This document shows, piece by piece, positions 46,800 through 59,076 of a DNA stretch of 64,000 bases. Source of the stretch: Rhabdophis nuchalis (Eukaryota; Chordata; Lepidosauria; Squamata; Natricidae); contig CM077643.1 in NCBI GenBank assembly GCA_039707465.1, forward strand, positions 326,080,919 through 326,144,918, written 5' to 3'. The stretch's first letter is position 1; each line of letters begins with the position of its first letter. The translations under genes and the position numbers were made by a program. The notes beneath the pieces are model-generated. The model made no database searches and was not told the DNA's origin. It saw only the letters and a list, made by a program, of their open reading frames with translations.

Positions 46800-47760
46800 G
46801 GAGGCAGTGCTATCTTTGCAAACTTCAGGTTTGTAAGAAAAGAAATCCAATAAACAAACTGTAGCGGTTCTCTCTATTATTTAAATTAAAGCGCTACCTG
46901 GCACAGAGTTAGGTTAGTTGCGGGACCTGAGTGTGTCTGCCCATCCTACCAGATTGGATAGAGGAAGGCATTTTCCTGATACCTTCCCTCAAATAATAAT
47001 TGAGATAATAATGCTGGTATGTTGCTAAGTAGCACTGATCTTAATATCTATACCTGGGTGCGATGCTTACATGTCTCTATGGTGTTCCATTTTAATAGTT
47101 TGCAACTTTTGATTGCTTTTAAATGACTATCTTTAATTATTAGCCACATTGGAAACTTTTCAAGGTTTAAGAACATAAATACTGTATATGTCTAAGCTAA
47201 CACTCTGCAACTAGCTCTTTAGTTGTGCTATAGCTGATCCATCTATATCCTGGAATCTATCATAGCTTGTTCCTCCTTGCTATCTTCCCCAAGATGAGGC
47301 CACAACTTCTGTAAGATAAGATAAGCAACACTTATGCTTAGCCTCTCTACTCGATCCCAAAAATTCTCACTGCAAAGAAATGTCACGCTCTGATTTCTCT
47401 CAGGACTTGCTTCCCAGAATTCCGGGGTTTTCTAGTTCTGCTGCACTAATTCTGTCTCAGAGGTCCTGTTTTGCATTGGTTCTTTCTGCCTGAACTTTAG
47501 GCCCTGTCCACAAAGGATCTAAATATTTCTGAAATCAAAAGGTAGACTTTCTGTTTTAAAATAATGACTAGCAGGAAATGTATATACATTATATTTAAAA
47601 AATCACATGCAAAGCATAAGAAATGGATGGTAATACCAAAATGTATCAATTAATAGTATGGAACGTTTCTTGAGGATAAATGTGAAAATCAGTAAGATTA
47701 TGGTTTAACTCATACAAATATACTGCATAACTAAAGATATCTGGAAGCCATGTATGCAAA
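46800..47760. other. Sequence without recognised genes
   Basis: Nothing supported. Confidence 0.5.
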
Positions 47761-47764
47761 TACA

Positions 47765-48284
47765 CAATGATTCAGTTCAAACTGCATTCAGTTTTGGTCA
47801 CCACGGTGTAGAAAAGATGTGGAGACTCTAGAAAGAGTGCAGAGAAGAGCAACAAAGATGATTAGGGGACGGGAGACTAAAACATATGAAGAACGGTTAC
47901 AAGAACTGGGTGTGTCTAGTTTAATGAAAAGAAGGACTAGGGAAGACATGATAGCAGTGTTCCAATATCTCAGGGGTTGCCACAAAGGAGAGGGAGTCAA
48001 ACTATTCTCCAAAGCACCTGAGGGCAGAACAAGAAGCAATGGGTGGAAACTAATCAAGGAGAGAAGCAACTTAAAACTGAGGAGAAATTTCCTGACAGTT
48101 AGAACAATTAGTCAGTGGAACAGCTTGTCTCCAGAAGTTGTGAATGCCCCAACACTACAAGTCTTCAAGATGTTGGATAGCCATTTCTCTGAAATGGTAT
48201 AGTGCTTCCTGCCTAGGCAGGGAGTTGGACTAGATGACCTCCAAGGTCCCTTCCAACTCTGCTATTGTATTATTGTATTATTGA
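47765..48284 (+). pseudogene. CR1 LINE 3' end with open C-terminal frame
   Basis: A 127-codon frame at 47819-48202 encodes the CR1 RT C-terminus: LERVQRRATKMIRGRE, then YEERLQELGVSSLMKRR, MIAVFQYLRG and FKMLDSHFSEM. The typical 3' box 'ggagttggactagatgacct' with 'ccttccaactctgctattg' and a short ATTGT repeat tail follow. The copy is 5'-truncated at about 47765, but the part present has no stop, so it is fairly young. Confidence 0.93.
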
Positions 48285-48314
48285 TTAGCGTTGTCATTAT
48301 TTTTCTTCATTCGG

Positions 48315-48515
48315 TTGTGTAAAAATCTTGGAGACAGCCTGGAGTGTGGACATATCCTTGCAGTTCTCTTGGCACAGTTTTTCAGAAGTGGTTTGCCTTT
48401 ACCTTCTTCCTAGTGGGTGAAAGAAAGTGACTAGCTTTATGTCCAAGGCAGGACTAGAATTCACAGTCACCCAGTTTCTAGCCTGAGGCCTTAACCACTA
48501 TACCAAAGTGGCTTA
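48315..48515 (-). mobile_element. MIR-like tRNA-derived SINE
   Basis: Minus strand: head TTTGGTATAGTGGTTAAGG (A-box-like), 'actgtgaattctagtcctgc' (B-box-like), body 'gaaggtaaaggcaaaccact', tail towards 48315. The other copies are at 61177-61322 and 46655. Confidence 0.7.
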
Positions 48516-48677
48516 TTATGGGTATTAGTGGTGGGTTGCAGGTGGTATGCCCTGGTACGGGCGTACCAGAGCCTGCCCGGAGCACCGGCTACCGCATCTG
48601 GTACGGTGCTCTGGAGGGCCCACCCACCCACCCTGCTCCTTACCTGTCCTTCATGCCTTTGGCACTTCCGCGCACAC

Positions 48678-48853
48678 CAGTGGTGGGTTTCAAATTTTTT
48701 AGAACCTACTCTGTAGGTGTGGCCTATTTTGTGGGCGTGGCTTGGCAGTCATGTGACAGGTTGGGAGTGGCCACCTTTTAAAATGTGGTGAAACTCATTT
48801 AACAATGCTCTTGCTTAGCAACCAAAATTTTGGACTCAATTGTGATGATAAAT

Positions 48854-48923
<70 letters not shown>

Positions 48924-49066
48924 TTCCTTTCCTTCCCGTTGGATCACTGGCAGCGGCGGGCCAGATTTACTTCCAGGTACGCCGGTGGAACCCCCTCTCA
49001 CCGGTTCTCTAATTTTCACCAACCGGCTCTTGCGAGTAGGTGCGAGCCTGCAGAAACCCACCCCTG
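48678..49066. mobile_element. hAT-type MITE, family B, inner copy
   Basis: Begins CAGTGGTGGGTTTCAAATT and ends CAGAAACCCACCCCTG. The exact 8-bp duplication GCGCACAC lies at 48670-48677 and 49067-49074. A (TTTC)n array lies inside. Confidence 0.94.
48851..48928. repeat. (TTTC)n microsatellite
   Basis: About 18 TTTC units inside the inner MITE, ending in TTCC. Confidence 0.95.
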
Positions 49067-49352
49067 GCGCACACGCATGGTGTGTACGGCGCCTGCATGG
49101 TGCTCCGCCAAGCAGCTGGAGCATCTCAGAGGCTTGCGGAAGGGTTGCAGACAAGTACAATGCACACGTGTGATGCGTGGGTGTGCGCACATGCCACGCA
49201 CATGCATGTGGGTGACGCCGCGGCCGTTCCAACTGTACTGGATGGAACAGAATCCGGAACCCACCACTGGTCTGTGTTTATTTCCATTCACTGAAAGTCC
49301 TAGAGGGCATAATTTCTTTACGATTCTTTAAATTTCTTTAAAAAAAATATAA

Positions 49353-49425
49353 CTGACTTATTTATTTATTTATTTATTTATCAAATTTGTATACCGCCCT
49401 ATCTCCTCGAAGGGACTTAACCTCA
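49353..49425 (-). mobile_element. Very short L2-like LINE 3' end
   Basis: A (TTTA)n tail followed by 'tataccgccctatctcctcg' and 'aagggact'. Confidence 0.7.
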
Positions 49426-49429
49426 GCTG

Positions 49430-50380
49430 TTCCAAAGAATTCTAGGAACTGTAGTATGATTACAATGCTAAGAACTATGGTGTAATTCACCATTGTGTAG
49501 AACCTCGGGGACCCTTGAGAAGAAAGAATACTATTTGCCAATGCAAATCCGCAAATCTTAAGTCATCTCCAAAATTGGCTCTTCCTCACCTCTGTAAGAG
49601 ACTGTTGATCTGAGGTCAATTTATCTTCCAGACTCCAATTCAAGCAAAAGGAATAGGAAGAGTGGTTAGAAGAGATTTTAAAAAGATCTTTGTAACCAAG
49701 TATTTAGCACTAATGGTTGAAATATAACCCAATGATGTTGGGTGTGCTTAGCAGCTTTCTGTCTTGTTTAGGGGACATGCTGCACTGCTTATTTTCTCAC
49801 CAAACTCTGTGTCACCTAACACGTAGAAGAGCTTTTCTGTACCATGTGTGGAAACAGGTTTTGCTCATATTCTGTAACATTACCTTGATCCTGATCGGTT
49901 TGATCCTTCTGTTCATTAGAAATGGCCAATCAGGTTACTGCTGATATATGAGATCCTACCCCAGTAAAGCATGTGTCTGAACTATGTCATTCTCTTTGAC
50001 AGATCTTTTTGTTAACAGTTTGTGTCACCTCTTTTCTCATTACATTAAGAGTTGTGAAGGTACCATCTGGGCTGCTGATAAATCTGACAGACCCATTCAA
50101 CATGGCCTTTTCTCCAAATCTCATTATTCTCTTAAGAAACTATCTAGTTTGGCTTATAATGGAACTGAATACCATTCATTTTGAGCATGATGGTAAATAC
50201 TGTAGTATGAAAGTCCTTTTGTTAAAAATAATAAAGGAACTACTTGACATGTTAAAATTAACTGGGAATTCACTGGGAAGTATTAACGTGACTGTCTCAT
50301 TGAAATCAACAGGCCCTAAATATATTCAAGTTTGGTTGAAGCATAACTTTATTTACCAAAATGTGTATGTATGCATGCGT
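49430..50380. other. Sequence without recognised genes
   Basis: A 128-codon plus-strand frame at 50009-50395 is hydrophobic and shows no domain. I treat it as chance. Confidence 0.5.
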
Positions 50381-50386
50381 ATACAT

Positions 50387-50708
50387 CAGAGATAGTATTC
50401 AGCAGGTTCTGACCAGTTCTGGAGAGCCGGTAACGGAAATTTTGAATAGTTCGGAAAACCGGTAAATACCACCATTGACTGGCCCCTATTCTCTGCCTCC
50501 TGAGTCCCAGCTGATTGGGAGGGAATGGGGATTTTACAGTAACCTTCCCCTGGAGTGGAGAGGGGATGGAGATTTTACAGTATCTTTCCCCTAGAGTGGG
50601 GTGGGAATGGAGATATTACAGTATCTTTCCCCTGCCATGCCCACCAAGCCACACCCACCAAGTCATGCCCACAGAACCAGTAGTTAAACATTTTGAATTC
50701 CACCACTT
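50387..50708. mobile_element. hAT-type MITE, family B (long form)
   Basis: Begins CAGAGATAGTATTCAGC and ends GAATTCCACCACTT. Flanks GTATACAT and GTATATAC match at 6 of 8. The interior has a three-fold tandem of about 45 bases (gaatggrgattttacagta), followed by CCACCAAGCCACACCCACC. Confidence 0.78.
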
Positions 50709-50714
50709 GTATAT

Positions 50715-53700
50715 ACACATACTGTAGTTAGGAAAGAGGGAGGGAAGGAGGGAGGAGGGAGAGGGGGGAATAAATTAGAAAAATAATTAAACCATCCAGC
50801 ACACATCATTTACTGTATATCCCTGAATAAGTATTATTCATATCTGATGTTTATATTCAAACTTATGTGACTCTGTGCTTTTCAGGCCCATCGGATCATC
50901 TAGTGGTTTTGCATGTGCTTAAGCAATATAGCAACTGGTTGGCTAGGTTGGTTGGTTGGTTGGGTCAATGGGTTGGCTGGTTTTCTATCCACACTGGTGT
51001 CAGATTGGTAATACAAATTAAAACACAAGTCGACACTCACATTCATTTGGATATTTTTGACACATCTCAGGGATCAACAGATAATCAGAAACAGTGACAT
51101 TGCATTGGACAATGAGCCCTTCAGAGGAGCCAAGCTGTCAGCCATTGTTCTCTGATACCAACTGCAGTCACTGCCTTGGTTTGTCTGTCTGAATATTTTG
51201 TCTCAAGTTAGCATTATTTAATATCAAAGCAGCCCTTTCCAACTTGAAGCTTTCTTGATGTACGGGTCATGCTCAGTGTGGATGATGGAATTGTAATCCA
51301 ATATATCTAGAAGGCTATTGAAAGTTTATTTAAAACATCTGGACATAAACCTAAACATGCTTTTTCTTAATTAAGAAAGGATAGTTTTTAGAGTTACACG
51401 CAGCATTTTTTCCAGTAAAAGTCTTTATTGTGAAAAGTGACTATATCAATGAGAAATCATGCTCTGGGCTTGACCAAAGCATATCAGACACTGGCCTCCA
51501 GACTGATGCCTTTACCTGCTTTGAACAGTTAGTGACAATTTTTATACTTTGCTGGCAAGATATTTTCTAATATATCAACTCCACAAATGATTTTGGGACA
51601 GGAATCCATATCGCTGATGACACAAGCATAAGCCTAGAAGAATTCAAAGAAGCTGGAGACAGATTTGGTGAAATGATATCCTTTGAGTCAGAAAGATTTG
51701 GAAGCAACTGAAGGCCTGAACAAAAATAGAATATAGCAAAGAATATATCTTCTTAAGATTACAAATATATTTTATATCCAATAATGGGACTTTTCTTCTC
51801 TAATATTTTGCTCTTCTGTGTTTTACTGTGTTTTCTTCATTCCATCTTATATTGTATTATTTAAATTTAAAATCTTTTTAAAAAATAGAGATTGCCTTTA
51901 GCTTTGTTAGCATCTTGCTAGCCTGCTTCTGACAGCTTTCCCCTCAAGAAGTATATGAGACCTAAAATATGGGCCTTTTTATTTGTTTGTTTCATTTTGC
52001 ACAGGCTCCATGTATCCAGATTCCTGAACTCCTCTTCCAAACTGAACATTGGAAGTTTCAACTTTTGGAATGCTAACATTAATATTCCATGCAAAGTTTG
52101 ATGCAGTCCACAAAGTGAAGGAAGTTGCTCAGCCCTGCTTTATGCAGCTGCTTGAGCTTGTTCAGAGGCCTGGGTTGTCTATCTGCTAGGATTTATTCAC
52201 TTGCTAAGCCAAGTAGAGCTTTGCGCTTAGATTCCCCACCCCCATCTAAACCAAATATTGTCTATATCACATTGGCTTTTCCGTGGGAAAGTGGCGATGT
52301 GATACTTACATTACGCTACCTTGGATTATATCACAAAGGGTTACTTCAGAAGGATCTGGCTCGCTGGCACTTTGCTACTTCAGCAAAGGAGCAGTCCAAC
52401 ACACGGCTGGAGTGAAAAGATTCACGGCACAGTGGGCCTCTCTACTCTGTTCCCCCATCTTTTGTTTGAAGTAATTAAATCCTTATGAACAAACTGTTCA
52501 GATTTATTTTCTTAACTTTTTGTTTGTGCACTCCCCCCCTTCCACCCTCCAGCTCCCTGCCCCCCCCCCTCCCCCAGGCACACAGGCAATAGACAGAAAA
52601 ACACTATCGCATTGTTCTGTGCCACTTTAGAACTCCAGGGCACTCTCTGAGCGTGTAATAATATCTCCCATGGATAGTCTAAAAATAGGTGGGTGAACAG
52701 AGTGCTTGTGAATGGATGGGGTATAAAGCCTTATTAGGACAGAAGTTTCTCAGCTATTCAGTGAGGAGGTCTAGCCCAAGCAAGCCATTACCAACGTCAT
52801 CTGCAAGTTTCTATGTAGCTTCCTGCTTCTGTGCCTACCAGAGAGGGGCCACATCTTGCAGTGGGTTTGTCATTCGTGTTCATTCAATTCTTGGCAGCTC
52901 ACTCAATTAAAGCCATCCGGAGGTGTGTTGATCAGGTGGTTGGGTGATGTGTTCTTGCTTTTTAAATTGGTGGTGTGGGAGCAGTTGCATAACAAAGCAG
53001 CTCAGTGACGGACCTAAGTAAATAGAACACAAGGTTTTCTGTGTGTGTTTTTTTCCTCAAAGGAAGTGAGCCTGACATTAATCATAATCTTCTGAGAAGA
53101 GTTTCAGAGCTCTGCGCTGCTGGCAACATGTGGGTGGGGTCTGAGCTTTTTTCATCATCGAAGCTCCAAGTTCCTGTTTACTAAGGTGGTTTGCTTTTTA
53201 TACCCCGAAGTAAGCGAAGCACTAGAATAGCATGAAGGGTGGTTCCCAAAGTCACTTCTCATACTGAAAGAAGGAAGAAATGCTTCACTTTCACTGCCTG
53301 TGCAAATGAATAACTCTTCTTTATTTTTTAATTCAGTGCAAGGGGTGAAACATGCCCCCCAAGCACATGGAGAGGATGCTTTCAGGTTGAGAGAAATAAA
53401 ACAACTCAGTTCTTCAAATAGTTACCGAGCTTCCTGTCAACGTTCAAAAGAGGCCTTGGGTAATTTTTACATGACAGCTTGCTATCTTTTCTTCCTTTCA
53501 TTTGTACATGTGCATGCACGTGGTAATCAAAAAGCACTATAATGGACTCCTTTCATGCAGAATGGAAAATCTAGAATGATGTCATCATTGTAGTGGGAGA
53601 GAAAGGGAGTAGATGCCACAGGCAGATATCCAACACAGAGGAGAATCCTCTTCAAACTGCCCCAAAATCTATTTTCTGAGACCTGAGAACAATTTAGCAG

Positions 53701-53785
53701 TAAGTGTGAGATGCTACATTTCTGTACACTTCACCACCACACACCGAATGGAAAATGATATTTCAGTAATCATTGGAATGAATAC
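50715..53785. other. Long stretch without recognised genes
   Basis: Includes a G-rich stretch at 50733-50768 and C-rich runs at 52535-52576. A weak ADDT-like string near 51612 could be a trace of an RT, but it is too short to call. Confidence 0.5.
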
Positions 53786-53788
53786 AGA

Positions 53789-54178
53789 TACTTGACTTGA
53801 CTTACGATCACAATTGAGCCCAAAATTTCTGTTGTTAAGACAGTTGCCAAGTGAGTTTTTCCCCATTTCACAACCTTTCTTGCCACAGTTGTTAAGTGAA
53901 TCACTGCAGTTCTTAAGACAGCAACATGGTTGTTAAGTGAATCAGGCATCCCCATTGACTTTGTTTCTCAGAAGGTCACCAATGGGTGATCATATGGCCT
54001 CCTGGACACTGTAACCATCACAAATATGAGCCAGTTGTCAAGGGTCCGAAGTCTGATCGTGTGACCGTGGAGATGGTGCAACAGTTGTAAGTGTGAAAAA
54101 TGGACATGTCACTTTTTTCAGTGCCGTTGTAACTTTGAACGATCAGTAAATGATTGGCTTCAAGTAGAGAAGTACCTG
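53789..54178. mobile_element. Interspersed repeat, family D, best copy
   Basis: Ends look inverted: CAGATACTTGACTTGACTT at the left and the reverse of CAGGTACTTCTCTACTTG at the right. The interior has GTTAAGTGAATCA twice, 'aaggtcaccaatgggtgatc' and 'gtgaccgtggagatggtgca'. The LINE tail starts directly after it. Confidence 0.65.
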
Positions 54179-54357
54179 TAATAATAATAATAATAATAAT
54201 AATAATTTAATTTATATCCCGCTCTCTCTCCCCGAGGGGACTCGAGGCGGGGCACAGGCAATTAAAAATACAAATAAACACAGACAAGTACAAAATACAG
54301 AATTAAAAATAAATTAAATAAATCCTGCGCTAAAACCTATAAACTAAAAATTACCCC

Positions 54358-54388
<31 letters not shown>

Positions 54389-57245
54389 CTAACCTAAAAA
54401 GAGACTACCCAAGGCCGGCCAGACGAAAAAAGTGAGTCTTTAATTTTAAGCGGAAGGAGCGGAGGTCCGTGGTTGTCCTGATATCGGGGGGAAGGTCGTT
54501 CCAGAGGGCTGGGCCCGCCACAGAGAAGGCCCTTCCCCTGGGCGTCGCCCGCTGACAAAGTCTAGTGGACGGCACCCGGAGAAGTCCCTCTCTGTGGGAG
54601 CGAATCGGCCGTGAGGATGTATGGGGCAGGATCCGATCCCGCAGGTAGCTAGGTCCCGAGCCATGGAGCGCTTTGAAGATGGTAATTAACACCTTGAAGC
54701 GCACCCGGAAGACGACAGGTAGCCAGTGCAGCTCGCGCAAGAGCGGTGTTACATGGGCAAACCTAGAGGTGCCCATAATTGCTCGCGCGGCTGCATTCTG
54801 GACCAACTGAAGCCTCCGGGTACACCTCAAGGGGAGCCCCATGTAGAGAGAGTTGCAATAATCCAGTCGGGATGTCACGAGAGCATGAGTGACTGTGCGA
54901 AGGGCGTCCCGATCCAATAGGGGGCGCAACTGGCGTACCAGGCGAACCTGGTAAAACGCCCTCCTGGCCACGGCTGTCACTTGATCTTCCATGGACAGCC
55001 GGGTATCCAGGAGGACACCCAAGTTGCGCGCCCCATCCACAGGGGCAAGATGTTCGCCCCCTATGGCCAGCGTTGGAGAGAGCTGGTTGAACCGGGCAGC
55101 CGGAAACCACAGCCACTCGGTCTTGGTCGGGTTGAGCCCAAGTCCGTTACTTCCCATCCAGATCCGCACGGCTTCCAAGCACTGGCACATCACCGCTACG
55201 GCATCGTTGGGGTGGTTTGGGGTAGATATGTACAGCTGGGTGTCATCAGCGTACAGGTGGTACTCTACCCCAAAACCACGGATGATCTCGCCCAGCGGCT
55301 TCATGTATGCGTTAAACAGGAGAGGCGAGAGGACCGACCCCTGAGGCACCCCGCATGTGAGGGGTCTCGGGGTCGACCTCTGCTCTCCTGCACGCACAAA
55401 TTGCGATCGGCCAGAGAGGTAGGAGGAGAACCACCGTAAAACGGTGCCTCCCACCCCCAACCCCCCCAGCCGATGCAATAGGATACCATGGTCGATGGTA
55501 TCGAAAGCCGCCGAGAGGTCTAATAGGACCAGGATGGAGGAACATCCCCCATCTCTGGCCCTCCAGAGATCATCTACCAACGCGACCAATGCCGTCTCGG
55601 TGCTATGCCCGGGCCGAAAGCCGGACTGGCGCGGATCTAGATAGTCAACTTCCTCCAGGTGACGGGGAAACTGTTGTGCCACCACACTCTCAACAACCTT
55701 CGCCAAGAAGGGAAGGTTGGAGACTGGACGGTAGTTGTTCAAAAGAGCTGGGTCCAAAGAGGGCTTCTTGAGGAGGGGCCTCACCATGGCCTCTTTTAGG
55801 GAGGCAGGCAAGGAACCCTCACTCAAGGATGCGTTGACAACCTCTTGGAGCCAGCCTCGTGTCACCTCCCAGGATGCCAGTACAAGCCAGGAGGGGCACG
55901 GGTCCAATAAACATGTGGTGGCTCGCAGTCGCCCACGTAGCCTGTCCATATCCTCGGAAGTAACGGAGTCAAACTCCTCCCAAACAAGATCTCTCTCGTG
56001 GCATCCCACTGGGTCATGAATGGGGGTTAGCTCACTCTGTATCTGGGCGGTTTTCTCCTGCAGAAAAATCACAAATTCCTCTGCTCTACCCTGTAGCGGG
56101 GCTTCCCGTTCCCTCTGTTGAAGGAGGTCGCGGGTCACCCTAAACAGGGCGGCAGGGCGGTTTTCTGCGGATGCTATGAGAGTGGCACAATGATGACGTT
56201 TGGCCACTCTCAGCGCCACAATGTAAGTCCGTAAATGGGCTCTTACCTGTGTCCGGTCAGATTCAGAGCGGCTAGCCCTCCATCTTCTCTCTAGGCATCT
56301 CTTGCGGCGTTTCATCACCCGCAGCTCCACAGTGAACCAAGGAGCCAGGGTGGTTCGCCGCCGCGAGAGAGGCCGCAGGGGCGCGACCCGATCTAAGGCT
56401 CCCACGGCCGCACTATTCCATGCGGCCGTGAGGTCCTCCATCGGGGCGCGGGTCAGGGATACAGGAAATGGCCCAAGCGCTGTCTGGAACCCATCCGGGT
56501 CCATCAAGCGCCTGGGGCGGTACCAGATTAGTGACTCTGGTTCCGCCTCCCCGCGGAGGGGAGCAGCGGTCGGAAAGTCGAGCCGGAGAAGTGAGTGGTC
56601 TGACCATGACAAGGGTGTGATGACTATATCCCCTGTACCCAGATCACTTTTCCATTGGCCTGAGACAAAGATGAGGTCCGGCGTATGTCCACCCTCGTGA
56701 GTGGGGCCTTGAATTACTTGGGTCAGGTCCATGGCCGTCATGGAAGCCATGAACTCCCGAGCTACCACGGATGATTCGCCCAACGATGGCAGGTTAAAGT
56801 CCCCCATGACTATAAGTCTGGGGGTCTCCACTGCCACCGTAGCGATCACCTCCAGGAGCTCGGGCAGGGCTGCTGCTACATAGCGGGGAGCCAGGTATAC
56901 AACCAGCAAGCCCAACTGCCTCCCTAGGCCCCACCTCACGCAGAGGGACTCACAGCCGGAAGTCTGAGGCACAATGGTCTCTCTCGGCTCAAGGCCTTCC
57001 TTAATAATGACCGCTACCCCACCACCCCTGCCTAGGGCCCGCGGCTGATGAAATGCGCGGTAGCCTGGTGGGCACATTTCAACGAGGGGATGTCCTCCCT
57101 CGTGGCCCAACCAGGTCTCCGCAATTCCTACCAGGTCCGGCTCCCCCTCTGACACAAGGTCACTAATGAGGGGGGCTTTGTTGACAACGGACCTGGCGTT
57201 GCAAAACATCAGCCGCAGACCCTGGCTCTGTAATGATTTCAAATA
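54179..57245 (-). mobile_element. L2-like LINE, nearly full EN-RT unit
   Basis: 3' end: (AAT)n tail at 54179-54207, then the 3' UTR box CCCGAGGGGACTCGAGGCGG. A run of 28 A (54358-54386; T in element sense) follows, then the stop at 54405. The EN-RT frame runs to about 57245. The upstream 20 or so codons look like flanking DNA, so the 5' end is probably truncated close to the endonuclease start. ORF1 is absent. No target duplication was identified. Confidence 0.88.
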
Positions 57246-57284
57246 GTTGAAAAAAAACATTTTTATTCTAACATTTGCACCCAA
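54405..57284 (-). CDS. L2-like LINE endonuclease/reverse transcriptase (959 aa, uninterrupted)
   Basis: One open frame with all key motifs. AP-endonuclease: FCNARS (Asn29), AETWL (Glu56), [23 protein letters not shown] (Asp162, Asn164), WSDHSLL (Asp229, His230). Reverse transcriptase: [27 protein letters not shown] (554-570), [15 protein letters not shown] (Asp589), [22 protein letters not shown] (678-685). C-terminal: [53 protein letters not shown]. The protein nicks DNA and copies its own RNA at the cut. The first roughly 20 residues ([12 protein letters not shown]) look like read-through of flanking DNA; the family-like part begins near [10 protein letters not shown]. The clade is L2-like within the CR1/L2/Rex1 group. 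It clearly differs from the CR1 copies here, and the clade name is a judgement from motifs. Confidence 0.92.
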   Translation of the reverse strand: MGANVRIKMFFFNYLKSLQSQGLRLMFCNARSVVNKAPLISDLVSEGEPDLVGIAETWLGHEGGHPLVEMCPPGYRAFHQPRALGRGGGVAVIIKEGLEPRETIVPQTSGCESLCVRWGLGRQLGLLVVYLAPRYVAAALPELLEVIATVAVETPRLIVMGDFNLPSLGESSVVAREFMASMTAMDLTQVIQGPTHEGGHTPDLIFVSGQWKSDLGTGDIVITPLSWSDHSLLRLDFPTAAPLRGEAEPESLIWYRPRRLMDPDGFQTALGPFPVSLTRAPMEDLTAAWNSAAVGALDRVAPLRPLSRRRTTLAPWFTVELRVMKRRKRCLERRWRASRSESDRTQVRAHLRTYIVALRVAKRHHCATLIASAENRPAALFRVTRDLLQQREREAPLQGRAEEFVIFLQEKTAQIQSELTPIHDPVGCHERDLVWEEFDSVTSEDMDRLRGRLRATTCLLDPCPSWLVLASWEVTRGWLQEVVNASLSEGSLPASLKEAMVRPLLKKPSLDPALLNNYRPVSNLPFLAKVVESVVAQQFPRHLEEVDYLDPRQSGFRPGHSTETALVALVDDLWRARDGGCSSILVLLDLSAAFDTIDHGILLHRLGGLGVGGTVLRWFSSYLSGRSQFVRAGEQRSTPRPLTCGVPQGSVLSPLLFNAYMKPLGEIIRGFGVEYHLYADDTQLYISTPNHPNDAVAVMCQCLEAVRIWMGSNGLGLNPTKTEWLWFPAARFNQLSPTLAIGGEHLAPVDGARNLGVLLDTRLSMEDQVTAVARRAFYQVRLVRQLRPLLDRDALRTVTHALVTSRLDYCNSLYMGLPLRCTRRLQLVQNAAARAIMGTSRFAHVTPLLRELHWLPVVFRVRFKVLITIFKALHGSGPSYLRDRILPHTSSRPIRSHREGLLRVPSTRLCQRATPRGRAFSVAGPALWNDLPPDIRTTTDLRSFRLKLKTHFFRLAGLG

Positions 57285-57294
57285 TAGAATATAT

Positions 57295-57457
57295 TCTAAT
57301 CAGGGTCGGTCACCAGGAGCAGAGGGTTTGTCTTCCAAATTTTTAGACTTGTGCTGGAGCCAGATGCCTGAGAGAAGTTCCCTGAAGATGGGCTCCAGCA
57401 CAAGTCCAAAAACTTGGAAGACAAAACTTCTGGTCCCGGTGACTGACTCAGATTAGA
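57295..57457. repeat. Fold-back element, 67-bp arms
   Basis: The arms 57295-57361 and 57391-57457 are inverted copies with about 9-10 mismatches, with a 29-base loop. Outer ends are TCTAATC / GATTAGA. It lies about 50 bases outside the 5' end of the LINE. Confidence 0.85.
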
Positions 57458-57459
57458 TC

Positions 57460-57937
57460 CTGCAACATTATCCTGGGACATGTATATTTGCCTTCATTCA
57501 TGAGAATATATTCTGTTCCTGAATAGAAGGATGATCTAAATAAATCCTATGTAGAGAAGAAAGCAGCTCTGGAGAAGGGAAGCATAAGCTTATCTTAACT
57601 TGCAAGACTGTAGGGAGAATCTCCTTTACTTGCATTTTAATCCTTGTGTGCCCTTGAGATAATTCCTTTTGAAATTGACCAGGCATTCTTCTTCGGTGCC
57701 ACTAGATTCTCTGCCCCACCTAATTTGACTGTGTTTTGTTTTGATTTTAAGATTTTAATTTTTTTTTAAAAAGAACTGGCAATCCTGCAAAGCAAACCAC
57801 AGATGGAGATAAGAGGTAGAAGTACAATTTTAGGCACCAAAGCAGTAAATAAATCAGGGTGATGACCACATTCTGTTGAAGCTACATCACATGCATCATG
57901 TGCCCTTCTCTTCACTCCCTTTGCATCACCCATAGAG
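57460..57937. other. Sequence without recognised genes
   Basis: Nothing supported. Confidence 0.5.
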
Positions 57938-57946
57938 ATGCTGTAT

Positions 57947-58241
57947 CAGAAGTGGTATTCAGCAGGTTCTGACCAGTTCTGGAGAACCGGGAGCAGTAAA
58001 TTTGAGTAGCTCGGAGAACCAGTAAATACCACCTCTGAGTAGCCCCACCCCCATCTGTTCTATGTCTCCTGAGTCCCAACTGATCAGGAAAGAATGGGAA
58101 TTTTGCAGTAACCTTCCCCTGGAGTGGGAACGGAATGGAGATTTTACAGTATCCTTCCCCTGCCACACCCACCAAGCCATGCAACACTCACCAAGCCACG
58201 CCCACAGAACAGGTAGTAAAAAAAATTGAATTCCACCACTA
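57947..58241. mobile_element. hAT-type MITE, family B (long form)
   Basis: Begins CAGAAGTGGTATTCAGC and ends GAATTCCACCACTA. The exact 8-bp duplication TGCTGTAT lies at 57939-57946 and 58242-58249. The interior has GGTTCTGACCAGTTCTGGAG and the TTTTGCAGTAACCTTCCCC tandem. Confidence 0.92.
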
Positions 58242-58249
58242 TGCTGTAT

Positions 58250-59070
58250 CCTCAAATTATATGCATTCTGAATGCTCTGGGAAAGTGTCCAGAAACTAGA
58301 GGATTATCTTGCTCAGGCCCTTTTTGAACTATGGGAATGGAAAAACAGAATAGTTTTCAAAATAACAATATGTGTGCCATTCAAACTGACTACCTTTCTA
58401 ACAATCTTTATAGCTTTCCACTTTGGTCAGTCAAAAACTACATTTCAGAAACAACTTTGAAGGCGTTCTGGAATCAATACTCAAGACTTTGGGGAGCTGT
58501 GTTTGCTTTAATTTGCAAAAGTCTTTACGGGTACTACCTAATCCTATACGCATTATTGGAAAATTGAAATGTGTAATGATTAGTCCCATATGATGTTTTG
58601 AGTGCAGCCACCTAGTCATCAAAAAGACAGAGTTGATTGATGGCAAGGGGCCTTTTTTGGAAGCTGGTGGGGCTGCTAATTTGCCTATTGGTAATTGGTT
58701 GAAGTGTGAGTGGTCATAGCCATCACAGCATTACTTATGAAAAGGCAAGACTCTCTCAGCGCAGCCATGTTGAAGCCCATTTATTGTACCCTCTCAAAAT
58801 TTCAAATGTTCCAGTGTTAGCATAAGCTGATTTGGGACCAAAGCATTTTCAGAGGTTAGAGGGCATGATGTGGAATAACCTCACCATTGACGTTTGGAAA
58901 ATAAATGCTTTGGATAGATTTTTCCCATCATGGAGCATTTTTGTGAATGAACAAGCTTTCCTCATGGCTGCCATTTTGTAAAAGCATGCACAACATCCCC
59001 CCACCCACCCCAATTCCAAAGTGTGTATTATCTTGGCTTGTGCTCCACAGGATTTTTTCAATATTACAAT
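58250..59070. other. Sequence without recognised genes
   Basis: Nothing supported. Confidence 0.5.
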
Positions 59071-59076
59071 CCTAGT

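Larger units (their letters stand above)
48526..49269. mobile_element. hAT-type MITE, family B, outer copy of a nested pair
   Basis: Begins TAGTGGTGGGTTGCAGG and ends CCGGAACCCACCACTG. The inner copy 48678-49066 breaks it. Joining the parts in thought gives a normal-sized element with GCGCACAC at the junction. Its own flanking 8-mers do not match well. Confidence 0.75.

Noticed and set aside
50009..50395. 128-codon hydrophobic frame as a membrane protein gene
   Set aside because: Composition follows AT-rich DNA; no start context, domain or splice support.
51600..51720. ADDT-like string suggesting an L1-type RT trace
   Set aside because: Too short, with no neighbouring RT boxes.
54726..56700. 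Long plus-strand frames (up to 152 codons) opposite the LINE
   Set aside because: They are antisense shadows of the intact minus-strand EN-RT frame.
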